Below, piece after piece: positions 11,873 to 24,360 of a stretch of DNA of 64,000 bases (position 1 is its first letter; every line of letters starts with the position of its first letter). The notes beneath the pieces are model-generated. The model was given only the letters and a program-made list of their open reading frames with translations, was not told where the DNA came from and made no database searches. The stretch covers positions 1,262,501 to 1,326,500 of the forward strand of contig JAXBDG010000011.1 in the NCBI GenBank assembly GCA_036320915.1, given 5' to 3'. This stretch comes from Linnemannia elongata. Lineage: Eukaryota > Mortierellomycota > Mortierellomycetes > Mortierellales > Mortierellaceae. The translations under genes were made by a program, and so were the position numbers.

Positions 11873-14800
11873 CTATGAGCTAGAGTCCAGTATCACAGAC
11901 CCTGGATCACCCTCCTTCTGCAATGTCAGTGATGAGGACGACACTGCACCTGCAGCAGCTGATGAAGAAGTGACACTCACAACATCCTCATGATCCTTCT
12001 CCTCGCTATCCTCCGATCGCTCAGTTCCATTGCTACCAACAGTGCCAGCGTTATTGTTATTGCTGTTGTTGTTGGCCGAATCGTTCGATGGAAGCTGGGA
12101 CTGAGTGGCTTTGAGAGGCGTCACGCTGTTGACAAGAACAGGTGTCCAGACCTTGACATTGAACCGACGCTGTAACCGTGTCGAAGGTAATGCTGGCGCT
12201 GCCGACTCAGAGCTTTCCTCCTCTTCTCCTTCCTCAGCTCCAGTAGCCTCTGCACTTTCGCCTCCCTCTGAGGTCAAGCACGACGACTCAAAGTGCAGCT
12301 TCGCCTCAGGGTTCATCCATGTTGACTTGCCCTCCTGGAAGGTGGACAAAGCCTCAGAGGCCAGGGTCGCGTTTTTGAACACCACCAGCACCTGACCTAA
12401 CACCTCCTTGTTGGCCGCCTTTAGCCGTCTCACTTTCGATCCAGCTGGCAGTGCCAAATCCTCAAAGATGTCATCCTGTGCATCGTAGCCGAAAATCTCC
12501 AAAATGTGGCCTAATGTAGGCGCCTTGTCAGCCTCTATGCATTCGATAACAAAATCAAAGCAAGCGTTAGTCACAGGTCAGATTATAGACGTTCAATAGA
12601 AAACAATGATTGGGTAAAAGGTTTACAACATTAATAAATGGAGTATAGAAATATGACTCACCAGCGGTAGATTTGACATTGCCATCGTACGGCTGGGCTG
12701 GCACTGAATAATCATAGAGCAGGTTATGATTCTTCTTGCCCGCATGAGGGCCTGGACTGCTAGTGTTTCCGCCACTGTAACCCGCCGAAGAGGACGAGGA
12801 GGAGTACGATCGGTTCATAGCAATGGGTGCATGTGTTGGCTGGAATGTCGTCTGATTGTAGTGTGCGCCGGACTGCGACTGATACTGCCCATGGAACGAG
12901 CCTCGGTGTCCCTGAGGTTGCCTCTCGCCTCCCATCGTCGGACCATCTTGACCACTCATGTATCCTCCATCGCTCGATCCCTGGTAACGGCCACTGTTCC
13001 CATACTCGCCTTGGCTTCCTCCTCCTCCTCCTCCTCCACTGCCACTTGAGGGCTGTGGGCCATTGGGGTCAAAAAGTTCAGCGGATTTTGGTGGCCTCCG
13101 CTCAATGTCGTAATGTGGGATCGCAACATTCCCGCCGATGCCACCAGGTCCTACTCCGGGTAAAGCCTGAGACATGACGTTCTGAGGACCTCCAATCGCC
13201 GACGAAAATTGTTGCTGGGTCACTGCTGGAATCGAGTGATAGTTCTTGTATGGCTTCTTGCCACCCTGTGGTTGGGCTGCTGGGTTGTACAGTGTGTTGG
13301 ACTGATCAAAGCCCTGTCCAGCAGGGTGGCCGGGTCCTTGTCCCCAGTTGGCATCATACGGTCCTTTGTGGTGATAGGGATACCGCTGTCCATTCGGCTA
13401 GAACAACATAAAATAATAATTAGATTAGACTGTTTTCCAATGATACGCTCAGTTGACTCATTTATATCACCCGAAGACAGAGTTGACACTTACAGGTCCT
13501 TCGCCTGGAGATATTTGGTGACCCTGAAATCCTGGATACATATTAGGTCCGCTTGAAGGGTCGACTGGCATGCCATGTGTGGGATAGAAGTCAGGACCAT
13601 ATTGTTGTGAGGAAGGATGGTTGGGATTGCCATCATAGCCGCGGTTGTATCGCATAGACGATTGAGGTCCTTGATTGTAAGTGAAATCGTCCCTGGGAGG
13701 TGGACCATTGAAATTGCCGCCATGGTGCGGAGGATGCTGCTGTGGATTGTGCATATGGGGATTTGTTCTGGGGTGACTGTGGTGTTGGTAGTAGGGTTGA
13801 GTAGTTTGGTTGCGACGGCCACCACGTGGTGATACATGGTGGTGGCTGTTTGGATGGCTATTTGAAGGATGATGTTGGTGGTACTGGTGTTGGTTGTTGT
13901 AGGAAGGGTGCATACTTGGCCCTGGCTGCGAGAATTGATTGGGAGTATTGGAGTAGTTGAATCCTTGAGGTGGGGGTTGCGACGAGCTGCCATGCATAGC
14001 ATCCTGTTGCACATAAAAATTGGATCCATCCTGACCTGGGGGTCCGCTTCGATCAGACCAAGGCGAAGCCGGGCTTGGGTGTGGTTGCTGGGTATAATGG
14101 TTGTTGCCGTTGATATTGTTGTTGAATGCATGAGGTGGGTTGGAAGGTACCGAAGGGTAGCCAGGCATGGGGCCATTGTTATACGGGCCGGCGTTTTGGT
14201 GGTTGTTGACTTGACCATGCTTGGGATATGGCTTTTTGGGCACAAAGACGGGTGTGTTCATGCCTTTCATGAAGCCAGAATTGGACTGAGCGTTGTTGTA
14301 CCCCATACCGCCTGGGCCACCTCCATTATGCGTGGCAGGCCCGTTGAAATTCCGGTGCTGCTTGTGTCCACCGGGCTGAGGGTAGGTAAAGGACGCTCTT
14401 GGTCCATTGCTCATGGGCGACACAGATCCAGAATTCGAGTTGGGGTTGGGCGCAAAGTAATCGTATCCTTTGGATGGCGTTCCGTTTGAAGGTGAATTCA
14501 CAGTAGGCGACTCTGTCAAGGTCATGCCGGAATTGGGGCTCTGGAATCCATCTTGGCTAGATGATGACGAGATGGTCCGAGCTAACCCCACCGGCGTCTT
14601 GACAGTTCCCGACGATGACGAAGCATTGGAAGTCGTGCTCTTGCGTCTCCTGACATCAGCGCACTCTGCAGCAAGATCAGTCTTAGACTGCTTTGCTTTG
14701 GGCCGAAGTCCTTTGCCAGATTGCCGAGCGTTTGGATCAGAGTTGCTGATGGTGACGGAGGGTGATGGAGACGTGCTACGGGAGACATTGCGTGAATTTG

Positions 14801-16066
14801 GTAATGATGGCTGACGTCCGTCCCGTTCGTCCTGATCGTCCGTGTGCCTAGATCCAGTCCCCGATTTCTTTCCATTGGAAGTCCTGGTACGACTGGTTCC
14901 ATGGGGACTCTCATTGATGCCTTCCCGCCCGGGCGAATCTGTTTCCACTGCAGTTGCGGAGGGGGAGTCGACAAGAACAATTGGATCGGAGCTCTCGCCT
15001 GGCGATTTTGGCTTGGTCGGGACATCCTCCTGGAAAATTCGCGCTCTAGCCTTGGCGTAGGCTTCTTCACGTTCCTTGATCGACATGGGCTTTCGCTCTG
15101 GCTCTGATGATCCATCAGGAGTAGCTGATCCACTGGAAGGTCTACCGGGATTCCTCTTCAAAACCTTCATCATCTTGACGGGCTGTTCATCCTCTTCTTC
15201 GGCCAAGTCTGAGATACGTAATGGGGGGCTGGTAATAAATGCAACTCATGCATTAGTCAAACGATTGGAGTGGTTTTTGTTGGTTTTTCTGCTACGCCTT
15301 TGCTTTCACATCGATAATGTTTTCAATAGCGCCAAAGCTTACATCGCAGATGATTCGGTCTTGAATAGGATAATCTTTTGCGACGGATCGACGATACGGG
15401 TGAGCTTGAAGTAGTTGGCGACCTTGTGGACCATCATACGGTAGTATCCATTGAGAGTGGGGAACTCTAGTTGGGGCTGACTGTTATGACAGGTTGAGGC
15501 AATAAATAAATGACAAAATAGCAGCAGCTGCAATTAGCAAACCATGTTGTTATTATAACAACGCACATGTGACACTCTTGCGCCCATTCGATCGCTGTGG
15601 GCGAGTGTGGTAGATCGGAGGAAAAGTTATACCTTGGGTTGTTGATGAAGTTGCAAAACTCTCGGTCAAGCTTCAGCAAAAAGATACGCTCCTGCCGATT
15701 CTTGAGTGCGTTGACCAAGAACTCGTCGAGAGCCATATCCTGTGCATCGTTGCACTCTTCCTCGACCTCCAATCCTTCGAGTGCTTTAGTCAATTTGGCG
15801 ACGGGTTCCTGGGATGTCGAGATATCGTTGGTCTGCATTGACGTGGGCTCCTGTGCAGGCGGCGGGGTAGGCTTCAATATAGTGAATGGTGCCTTGGCTT
15901 GGACTGGAGAAGGTTGATCCTCGGTCTAAGAAACGAGCAAGAAAAGCATAAAGAGATTAGCGATCGATGTTTCGTTTAAAAGGTCCAGTCGAGCTACAAT
16001 AGGATGCATAGTTGTCGTGTGAAGTCTTGGAAGACGACTTGCCTTGTCCCCTGTGTTTTCAGCCAT
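11873..16066 (-). CDS. R3H-SUZ domain RNA-binding protein
   Basis: Six exons on the minus strand: 16043-16066, 15633-15925, 15343-15480, 13494-15228, 12662-13397 and 11873-12534, giving 1195 aa. Residues about 75-150 form an R3H single-stranded nucleic-acid-binding domain, with the R-x3-H signature in YYRMMVHKVANYF. Residues about 200-218 match a SUZ motif (SIKEREEAYAKARARIF), the R3H-SUZ order known from R3HDM/ARPP21-type proteins. The long middle is disordered and rich in N, H, Q, P, G and S. The last exon encodes a more ordered segment (PTLGHILEIFGY...VLVVFKNATLASEALSTFQEGK) that resembles an RRM-like fold; that reading is weak inference. The function is probably cytoplasmic mRNA binding. 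Exon 1 encodes eight residues and uses a GC donor (gcaagt). The alternative is that translation begins at a Met in exon 2. The gene converges on importin-alpha, with 246 bp between stops. Confidence 0.82.
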
Positions 16067-16218
16067 GAGATAGACCAAGAGTTTCCAAGGTTACGTAAGA
16101 AGGGCGGCGTGAAAGAAGAAGGCGAGAGCAAGAGAGCGCGCGTGTGGGCGGTCGTTAGGGAGGAGGTGTAAAAAAGAAGGAAGAATCCTTGAGGGTGTGT
16201 GTTCGTCAACGAGAGAGA

Positions 16219-16251
<33 letters not shown>

Positions 16252-17361
16252 GATGGGAAGGACTGAACTGATCAGATGCAGCCTTAAGAAGGCGATGGCG
16301 CAGAAAAACAAAGGTAGCGATGGGTAATCAAACAGGAGTGCAATCAACAACAACAAAGAGAGTAATGGAACAACGACAAGAGTGGGGTTTTCAACAAGAT
16401 AAAAAGGGTGCGAGTGAGATGTTTCGTGGAAGGAAGAAAGGAAGGAAGGAAGGAAGGGAGGAAGGGAGGAATTCCAGCAGTGAAATAGACAAAATAAACA
16501 AAGGTAGTGTGCAGTGCAGTGCTGTGGACCAGGGAGTGCTGTTGTGGGTGTGTCGCTAAAAGGGATCAAGTCGAAGAGTGAGACGGCGTCTTTGGAGTGA
16601 AGAAAAGAAGAAGGGAAGAAGGGGTCGCGTGGAGAGTGGAAGACAAAAGGGAGTCAAAAAGACAAAGGGTAAGAGCTGTCAATGCATATGAGTGAATGTG
16701 TAATAAAAACAACAACTACAGTAATAAACAACAGAGAGAGGTCAACAACAAAAAAGGAATTCAATAAAGAATCATGACAAAAAGAAATAGAGAGTGAATA
16801 AAAGAGGACAAAGGAATGAGAGAAGGGGAGAGGAAGAAAAGGGAAAGAGAGTAAAGAGGGGTCATATCGAATAAAAAAATCCCCAAGTCAAAACCACTGG
16901 TAGGGAAAAAAAAAGTGGTGACGTCACCCAATTTTTTATGGCTCTGGACATATTCAAGATATCAAGTATGGGAACAATGGGACAAGCAATTGAAGCAAAT
17001 AAAGCAATTCTTATTGTTTGTTTTGTGGCCAAGTTACAGGGTAAAACTATCTGATGACCAAGTGTGCAAGAATGGATGAAAAGGTAACGCTATGAAGGAA
17101 GGGAGAGGAACGACTATCTAAGAAATACAATTGAGCGTTTTTTTTGGGGGGTCGAATCGAAAGAAAGAAAGAACATGGCAAGTGTGTGAAGTGGAAACTA
17201 GAAAGAGGGGGCTTGGGGTCATGATGGTACAGAAGTAGAGGTTTCAAGAGTACAGAATAGGAAAGAAAGTGCAAAAGACTAGAAAAGCAAATGGTCATAA
17301 TTTTGGGTTTAGCTTGAAGCTATAGGTCGTACACAGATCACGCGTCGGAAGCAGGCTTTAC
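16067..17361. other. Intergenic: R3H gene promoter and 3' flank of C2H2 gene
   Basis: No coding sequence supported. The plus strand is purine-rich (minus strand C/T-rich) from about 16080 to 17300, matching the leader signature of a minus-strand gene. It includes a (GT)15 run and a GGAA-type tract near 16430-16470. A possible TATA-like element on the minus strand could not be assigned with confidence. Confidence 0.6.
16221..16250. repeat. (GT)15 microsatellite
   Basis: Uninterrupted GT run about 155 bp upstream of the R3H-SUZ start codon. Alternating purine-pyrimidine sequence of this kind can adopt Z-DNA and is usually length-polymorphic. Confidence 0.95.
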
Positions 17362-19572
17362 TTAGAAGCCCATCTGGTGGTGATGGTGCTGAGAGGCTGC
17401 CGACTGGGAATGGTGGGGGTTGTGAGGATGCTGGTTGGGGTGGGCGTGAGGCAAAGGAAGCTGGTGAGGTTGAGGTTGCTGGTGGTGATGGGCAATCGAG
17501 TGCATCGCCAAAGGGTGGTGGCCAGCGGCTGCTGCTGCATGCATATGTGACATCAAAGGGTCGCACAGTGGCTGCATCTGGGCCTGCTGATTTTGAGCCT
17601 GCTGCTGTTGAAAGGCAGCGGCCTGCTTCGATGCCTCTTCCTCGGCGCGCTTGTGCTTTCGCCATGCCTTTCGAAGTTCCTTGAACTCTGTTTTTCGTAA
17701 AGTTGAAGAATAAAACATAAGGTCACAGTTAACATACATTGCCATAGGTACATGGACAGTGTGATTAGGTGAAATAACGAGCATAAAATGCAGATGATAA
17801 CGAAAAGAAGACATACCAGCTGGGAGGCGCTTGGGGCCGTGCTTTTGCATGTGGACGTGGGCATTCAAGTGGTTGAGGGTACCATAGGCCTTCTCGCACT
17901 CGCCCCAGTTGCAGACATAGAGTCGTTCAATCTCATCAAAACGACGGCGAGGACGCTTCTTGGAATTGACACCGGAAAGAGGAACAAAGGAGTACACCTT
18001 GGATCCATTGACGCTACCATCCAAACTGGACATGTCGGTGCCATCTTGAGACCAGCCAGCTGGGTTCATGGCACGTTGATGTTGTTGATGGTGCTGGGCG
18101 ACTCCGGCAGGGTGTGAGTGGTATGCACCGCTTGCTGATTGACCGTGGACATGATGAGGCTGGAGAGCAAGAGAGTCGACATAGCCAAGACCAGGCGAAG
18201 TCCGGGTCATTCCCTGGACGGGGACGGGACCCGGGGCAACAAGACCACCGTGTGTGAATGGTCCACTGTTGCTCAAGGGGCTCGCACCGGCAGTCTCGGT
18301 CATCACACTGGACATCACCAGACCAGGGGCCGACTCCAAGGCGGGGACAAAAGGATAGGTCACGCGACGAGCGTAGGCGGGGTCACCGTTGGGGTTGGCA
18401 TCTTGGGAGACCATTGAGTGAGCAGATGTAGGGGGCTGGCGATCTTGAAGACTTTGGGGTGGCATCCTCGAGGGGTCACCTTCGAACTGCTCTTGGGTGG
18501 GATAGACGTGAAGAGGTGCTTGGACGTCCAAGTAGGGTGTGGGTGCATAAAAGTTGGGGGGAGAGGCAACCACATTACCGACGGCCGAGAAGGTCGCTTG
18601 TGGTTGAGATGGAGGTGAGACAGCCATGGAGGGGGATGACTCGGATTTGATGCCATGAAGGGCTTCGGAAAGTGGGGGCAGGTTTGTTTGCACAGAAGAG
18701 TGTGAAGAAGGCTGAGCGGTTTCCCATGAGCCAACAGCAGCAGAAGCACTCTCGGGTGCAACACCCTGGGAGGAATAGTCGGGGCGAGAACGGTCAGATG
18801 TGGGAGGGGTGCTTGTCTGGGTCTTGTTGCGGCCAGCGATCATGGACTGGCGACGGTCGTGGATGGTGAGGCGGGTGTTATGAGAAGGGTAGGGAGCCAT
18901 GTAGTGTGAAGAGCTGAGTTGTGGTGCCATTTCTTTCATGGAATTGAGCTCTGAGAAGGGGGCGCTGTAGAGGGGCTGTGGGGCTGCTTGTGGTTGAGAT
19001 GGCATCATAGCTATTGTAAGAAACAAAAGGGTAAGGAGTGAGCGAAGAAGAGGAAGAGAAGGCGGAGGGAGTGTGTCGGGTTAGTAAAATCGTCAGACGA
19101 CAAACATATCGGCGGCGCTCCAGTCTGTGCAAAAAAAAGGAGTAAATGAAATTAAGAAATAGGGGGAACTGTGCTGACTGTGGTGCATATTGTGGAAAAG
19201 GGAGACATCAACCAAAAAAAAAAAAAGGCTGCAAAGGAGATAATTACCAGGTTGGTCTGTACTGCTCTCAGCAATGGAAAAGGGGGCTGTGGATGTGGGG
19301 GCTCCCGTCTGGGATCTGCTGTTGAATGGAGTCGGGAGCGTTGACGTGTAAGAAGAAGACTGCTGCTGCTTCCAGTCAACAGACGATTGTGAGGTGGGTG
19401 GAGTTCGTGAAGAGTCTGGACGCTGTTGCTGTTGTTGCTGCTGTTGTTGTTGTTCGTATGAGTGGTATGGGTGGTGTGAATGAGAGTAAGAATTGGAATT
19501 CTGACGCGTTTCGCTGTAGAAGGGGAAGGAGGACGTGGTTTCGATTTGCAGTGGGCTACAGACGGAAAGCAT
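17362..19572 (-). CDS. C2H2 zinc-finger regulator, Con7-like
   Basis: Three exons on the minus strand: 19248-19572, 17817-19010 and 17362-17687, giving 614 aa. Residues about 475-499 form a single C2H2 finger, C475-x4-C480-x12-H493-x5-H499, with the conserved core KAYGTLNHLNAHV. It is preceded by a basic stretch (KKRPRRRFDEIERLY) and followed by EFKELRKAWRKHKR. From memory of the family, this arrangement resembles fungal Con7-type regulators of morphogenesis and cell wall; the assignment is tentative. The rest is low complexity: polyQ near residue 40, S/P/Q-rich middle, and an H/P/Q-rich C-terminus. The intron between exons 2 and 3 (129 nt) has no stop and is a multiple of three. The start is uncertain: a possible acceptor lies just inside the chosen start, so upstream coding exons cannot be excluded. 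Confidence 0.75.
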
Positions 19573-22052
19573 TGGAGAACCTTGTCAATTAGGAAATAGA
19601 GGGATAGGGAGGTTGTTGTTGTTGTTGCTCAAGGGCTTGGAAATAAAAGAAAGATAAGAGACCCTTGACCGAAACAATAGAAAGGGAAAGTCGGACAGAA
19701 GGGGAGAAATCTATTCGAGGAGCGACGGTAGCACCGTTGTGTGTATATATGTTTCCGTTTGTGTTTGTGTGTAGTGGAAGAGAGCAGAGATCACAGTGCA
19801 GGATGGAGTAATGATGATGGCGAGCAGGTGGTGGGCGGCGAAGGAAGGGGAAAAGGGGTGATGGAAGGACAGGATGGAAAGAAGGGAGGGAGGAGGCAAA
19901 AGGGCGCGAGGGCGGCAGAGGTGGACCATAAGGGGGGAAGGGTGACAGGAGGAAGAGAGGAGAGAAAAAGAAGACATTTATTAATAAAAGTTGGTTATGA
20001 TTAGCAAGCTGTTGTTTTGACTCGGCTTGTAGACACACGGAGGATGGATGGATGAGTGGCCGGCTGTTGTTGCTGCTGTGTCCATGTCCTGAATGATTAT
20101 GAACCCCAAGTTGCCAGACTCTTGCCGACTCAACACTCGTCCTTTCGCGCTTCAGAGATAAAGAAAAAGAGAGAGGTACAAAAAGAAAAAAGAGAGGTAG
20201 ATATAGAGAGAGAGTGGAAGTGATTACAGCAACCTTGTACACCAGCGAGTTGTTTTTGTGGTGGTAGAGGTGGGAAGTGGATAAGGTGGAGGAGGAGGAC
20301 AAGTGAACAGAGACTTACGACTTACCGAGTAGAAAAGTAGGCGCTTGAGAAAAGAATAAAGGCAGATGCTATAGTGCCTTGACGGTCTGTTTGGTGAGAT
20401 GATGCAAGTTAAAGAAGGATAAAAAAGAATACATACAAGGTCGTTAGGGTGTTGTTTGAATGTTTAGGACCACATCTGTAAGATGTTCGGTACAAACGGG
20501 AGGAAGAAAGGTACGGGCGTGAGGTGAAATGCCTAAAAGGAGGAGGAGTGTATTTTGGGAGACGAAGAAGAAAGGAAAAAAGGAAGGGAAGGGAAGAGTG
20601 AAAAAGAAGGAAGCGGAGGAAAACAAGAAAAGAGGCAAATGGCGGATAATAACAAAAGAGTGACGAAAACAACGCAAAGCAACAGTGACGAATGTGCGCT
20701 GTTGGTTGCTTTGCAAGCACACGCACAAGCATCAGATGAACAGCCAGCCCAACCATGGGCTTTTGTGTCCGCCGCTTGCTTGCGCAAAAACCGTTTTTTT
20801 TTTCTCTCTTTTTTATGTCAGCTTCAATCGACAGCGACATTGATATGACAATATTGGGAGACTTAAATAATTTGAGGAAATGGGCCAAATAAATAAACAC
20901 GGCAGTGATTTCGTGTGATAGAAGGGTAAGGGAAGGTTGGGGAGGGGATTACAATTGTACGAAAAAGCAACGTGAGGTAATGGGGGAACAAAAGGCTGTT
21001 TTATCCGTGGTAAAGAACGATAAAAAAAAAGAGTTTGCTCCGCCAGGTAGGGCAGGTCAGGACAGGTACAGCCAGAATCAAGGGCTGGTCGATGACCATG
21101 GAACTAATCTGAGACATTGTGTCCCAGATCGGGCCCCCTTGGTGGTGCCGGCTTTGTTGTGCCTCTCCTTCTTCCCTTCTTCCCTCTTCTTTCTCCACTG
21201 CCGGTGTCACAGAATTTCAACTCTTTTTTTTTTTCTTTTTCCCTTTTCTATTTTTTTTTCTTACCTCGTGGTGATTTGAAGAAAAAAATGGAGAAGGCGG
21301 GGTAGAGGAAGTCGAAAACAAAAGAGTGTCTTGAGAACAAAAACGTAGGATAGAAAAAGGCACTTAAGGCAGGGGTCGAAAGTCAAAGTTGGATGTGGGT
21401 ATGCGAGGAGGTGGTGCTAAGAGGAGGAGACTAGCTCAGAATGAAAATGGATGCGAATGGAGGATGGGATGCCACTAGTGTGTTGTTGTTGTTGCTGTTG
21501 GTTTGGTGCGTGTTGTTGTTGTTGTTGGTGGTGGCAGTGGAGATGTTTGTGCGTTCTTGTTGCGTTGTTAACTTGTTGACTTGTTGTTTGATGACGATAG
21601 AGAGTCACTTTGTAGAATCAAGAGAGAGAGGAAGCGAGAGAAAGAAAAACGAGATATGAAAAGTAAGGGGTTTTGCAAGTTCAAGAAGAGAAGTAAGAAG
21701 TGAGCAAGGAAGAAAGTGAAAAGAGGAAAGAAGTAAGAAAGGAAGAAAGGAAAGAAGAGAAAAAAAAGTACGACAAGGTGGGGTCATTTTATATCATTTT
21801 TTGTTTGGTTACTTAGTTCTCATTTATTTCAATGAACAATGGCGTACTGTGTACTGTGTAGTGTACTAGGATGGTGGGATCATGGATGGTAGTGATGGGA
21901 TAGATGTTGAATAGCGATTGAATTAAATCAAATTGACGTACACAGAAAAATATAAAAATGCAAACGACTGTATTAAAATTCACTACTCTAAAGCGACTGA
22001 ATAGGATCTCTGTTTTTTATATTTTTTGTTTCTTTATCTTTATACTCTGCAG

Positions 22053-22083
22053 TGAAGGAGAGAGAGAGAGAGAGAGAGAGAGA
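22053..22083. repeat. (GA)n microsatellite
   Basis: GA-repeat run in the gene-poor block, with a second one near 22168-22192. Confidence 0.9.
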
Positions 22084-24326
22084 TGCTTGCTGCCTGTCTC
22101 CCTACATGTCTGCTTGCCCAGTAGGGGAAGGTCAAAGTTGAAAGGAGAACAAGGGTGAACAACAAAGAGAGACAGAGAGAGAGAGAGAGAGTACGAATGA
22201 GAGAACTGAACAACAACATCTTCCCTCCTCTCTCTCGCCCCCATCCCTTCTTTGCTGGGAAATCGGCCAGGATGGGATTATGAAAGAATGAAAGAATGAA
22301 AAAAAAATGGGGGTATGAAAAGGAAAGAAGACAAAGAAGAAAAAGAAGCCCCCGAGCGACCAAGAACAAAAAGCAGGAGACTTACCGACTGATTGATTGA
22401 CCCACGAAGGATAGATGAATGGAACCCCACGACAGAGGATAAGGATAATAAAAAAAAAAAGCAAAGGAAGTAACATCATCGCCATCAAAAGGGAACTCGT
22501 CGTTGTAATATTAATCGTCAAGGGGCCAAGGAAGGTCATTCGACCCTCGAAATGAATGAGTGGTGGACAAAAAGGATTGTCGTCAACAACTACAACAACA
22601 ACAACAACTACTAATACTACCGTACAACAGCAGCAATCTTCGTCGACATTCAGCAGATGAAAGTAAAACCATCAATCAGTGACGACTGAATTGATCAACC
22701 ATCATCATCCTATTCAATCAACACACCAACAAAAAACCCTCATTCGAAACGGATAAGGTAGAACTATACAGTGGACTTGTTTTCTATTATCACACCTTGG
22801 CTTGGTAAAGTAGCTTACAACCATGTTTGTGACATAGAAACCAGAGGCTCTTGTGTTGTTCTCGCTGTTTTTAGGGTTTACCCTGATGCATTAGATAATA
22901 GTCGCCCTTTCTTTGTCTGTTTGTTTCCCTCCGACATCACAACAACAACAAAATAAACCGACTGGTGCCCAGGAGGAGAGGGAGAAAAAGAGGAGCTTCT
23001 TACTTCATACACTCAATAACTCGCGTCAGTGTAAGACCACACTCCCACCAGGCAACGGTTAAGGGAGTTGTGTGGGAGAAGGCGGCAAAAAATAAAATAA
23101 AAATAAAAATAAAAAAAAATGGAGAAATGAGGGAATAGGAAGGGAGGGAGGGGAGGGTGAGGGAAGGGAACAAAGGAACAAGAGTGGCCCTGGGAGCGAG
23201 AGAGCAGAAGCCGTCCGCCGTCCGTCGAGTTTATGGTTTTTTTTTGGGCGCATCGTGATGATCCACCGGCTCATCCTCGAGAAGAGCAACCTTGTTTTGT
23301 GTACACTTTTTTGTATATGCAAATGAGGACACTTGTTGATTGTCGTCGTTGTTTATCGTTGCGGACAGACGAGTTGTTGATTTTATTTTCAGCTGTTGGT
23401 ATTCCCTCACCCCTCCTTCTTTCGCAATCAAGTGCAAACACGCAAACACGTCCACGATTTTTATTGAGTACAAGGATTTGAATGAATGTGTATTTGTTTG
23501 TGAGTGTTGTAGAGCAAACTCACGACATCAAAAGCAAAAGTGGCAGTGAATATAGTAATAATTCTACCCCTCGAATCCTCCATGAAGAAGACAAATAAAG
23601 GAAGCAATCAAGAGTAGTGGAAGTGAAAGGGCTAGACACGAGTTCCAACAAAATTAACAATAAAGGATGTTTACAACAGCGGGTGATAGATAGCCAGTGA
23701 CGATCTGTGGTCAGTGTGTCAATGCATCTTTTGAGTGTGTGCGTTTGAGTGTACGGGAGTCCTCCTTATCATCCATTGTTCTTCTTTTCGTTCGGTTTGT
23801 TGTGTGTCGTAATGGGAGTCAAGGAAAGGAGGGCAATGAGAAAGAACGTGTAATGATGCCAATGACGAAGGAGGGAAAACAGAACACAAAACAAAACCAT
23901 AAACCTCCCAGGTGACATTCGCGGTAATGCTTTTGTGATAACTTCATGGACCTATTCGTCTTTTTTTCTTCGGAAGTGAACTCTCGGGGTGAAGGGATGG
24001 GCAATCATTTATTATTGTCAACATCTGTGCGATGCCCTGTCGATTCAACTTCCATCTCCGAATCGCAAGGATCTTGAAGTTGGCGGCAAAAAAAATTGTA
24101 ATGAACAACAGCAGTAAAAAAAAACAAACAGGTGCTAACAACAACAACATTAACAAAAACAACAATTAGAATAGCAGCAGCGAAGTGCAGATGATTAAGC
24201 ATAGCACCGAGCTGGGCACATTTTACTGGACTCTACAAGTTCTTATTTTTATTTTAGCACCATTCCGCAACGCAGGAGTACCATTCGTCTACAAAGTGAG
24301 CGTGCTTTTTGTCTGTGTGGTCGTGA

Positions 24327-24328
<2 letters not shown>

Positions 24329-24357
<29 letters not shown>
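24329..24357. repeat. A29 homopolymer
   Basis: Run of about 29 A in the gene-poor region, followed by purine-rich sequence. Confidence 0.9.

Positions 24358-24360
<3 letters not shown>

Noticed and set aside
13869..14489. Plus-strand 206-codon frame opposite the R3H-SUZ gene
   Set aside because: It is the reverse complement of the low-complexity exon; the minus-strand model has conserved domains and consistent splicing.
19093..19136. Possible extra exon in the first intron of the C2H2 gene
   Set aside because: A CACAG acceptor opens a short frame, but it ends at a stop after about 10 codons. Direct joining of 19248 to 19010 keeps the main frame.
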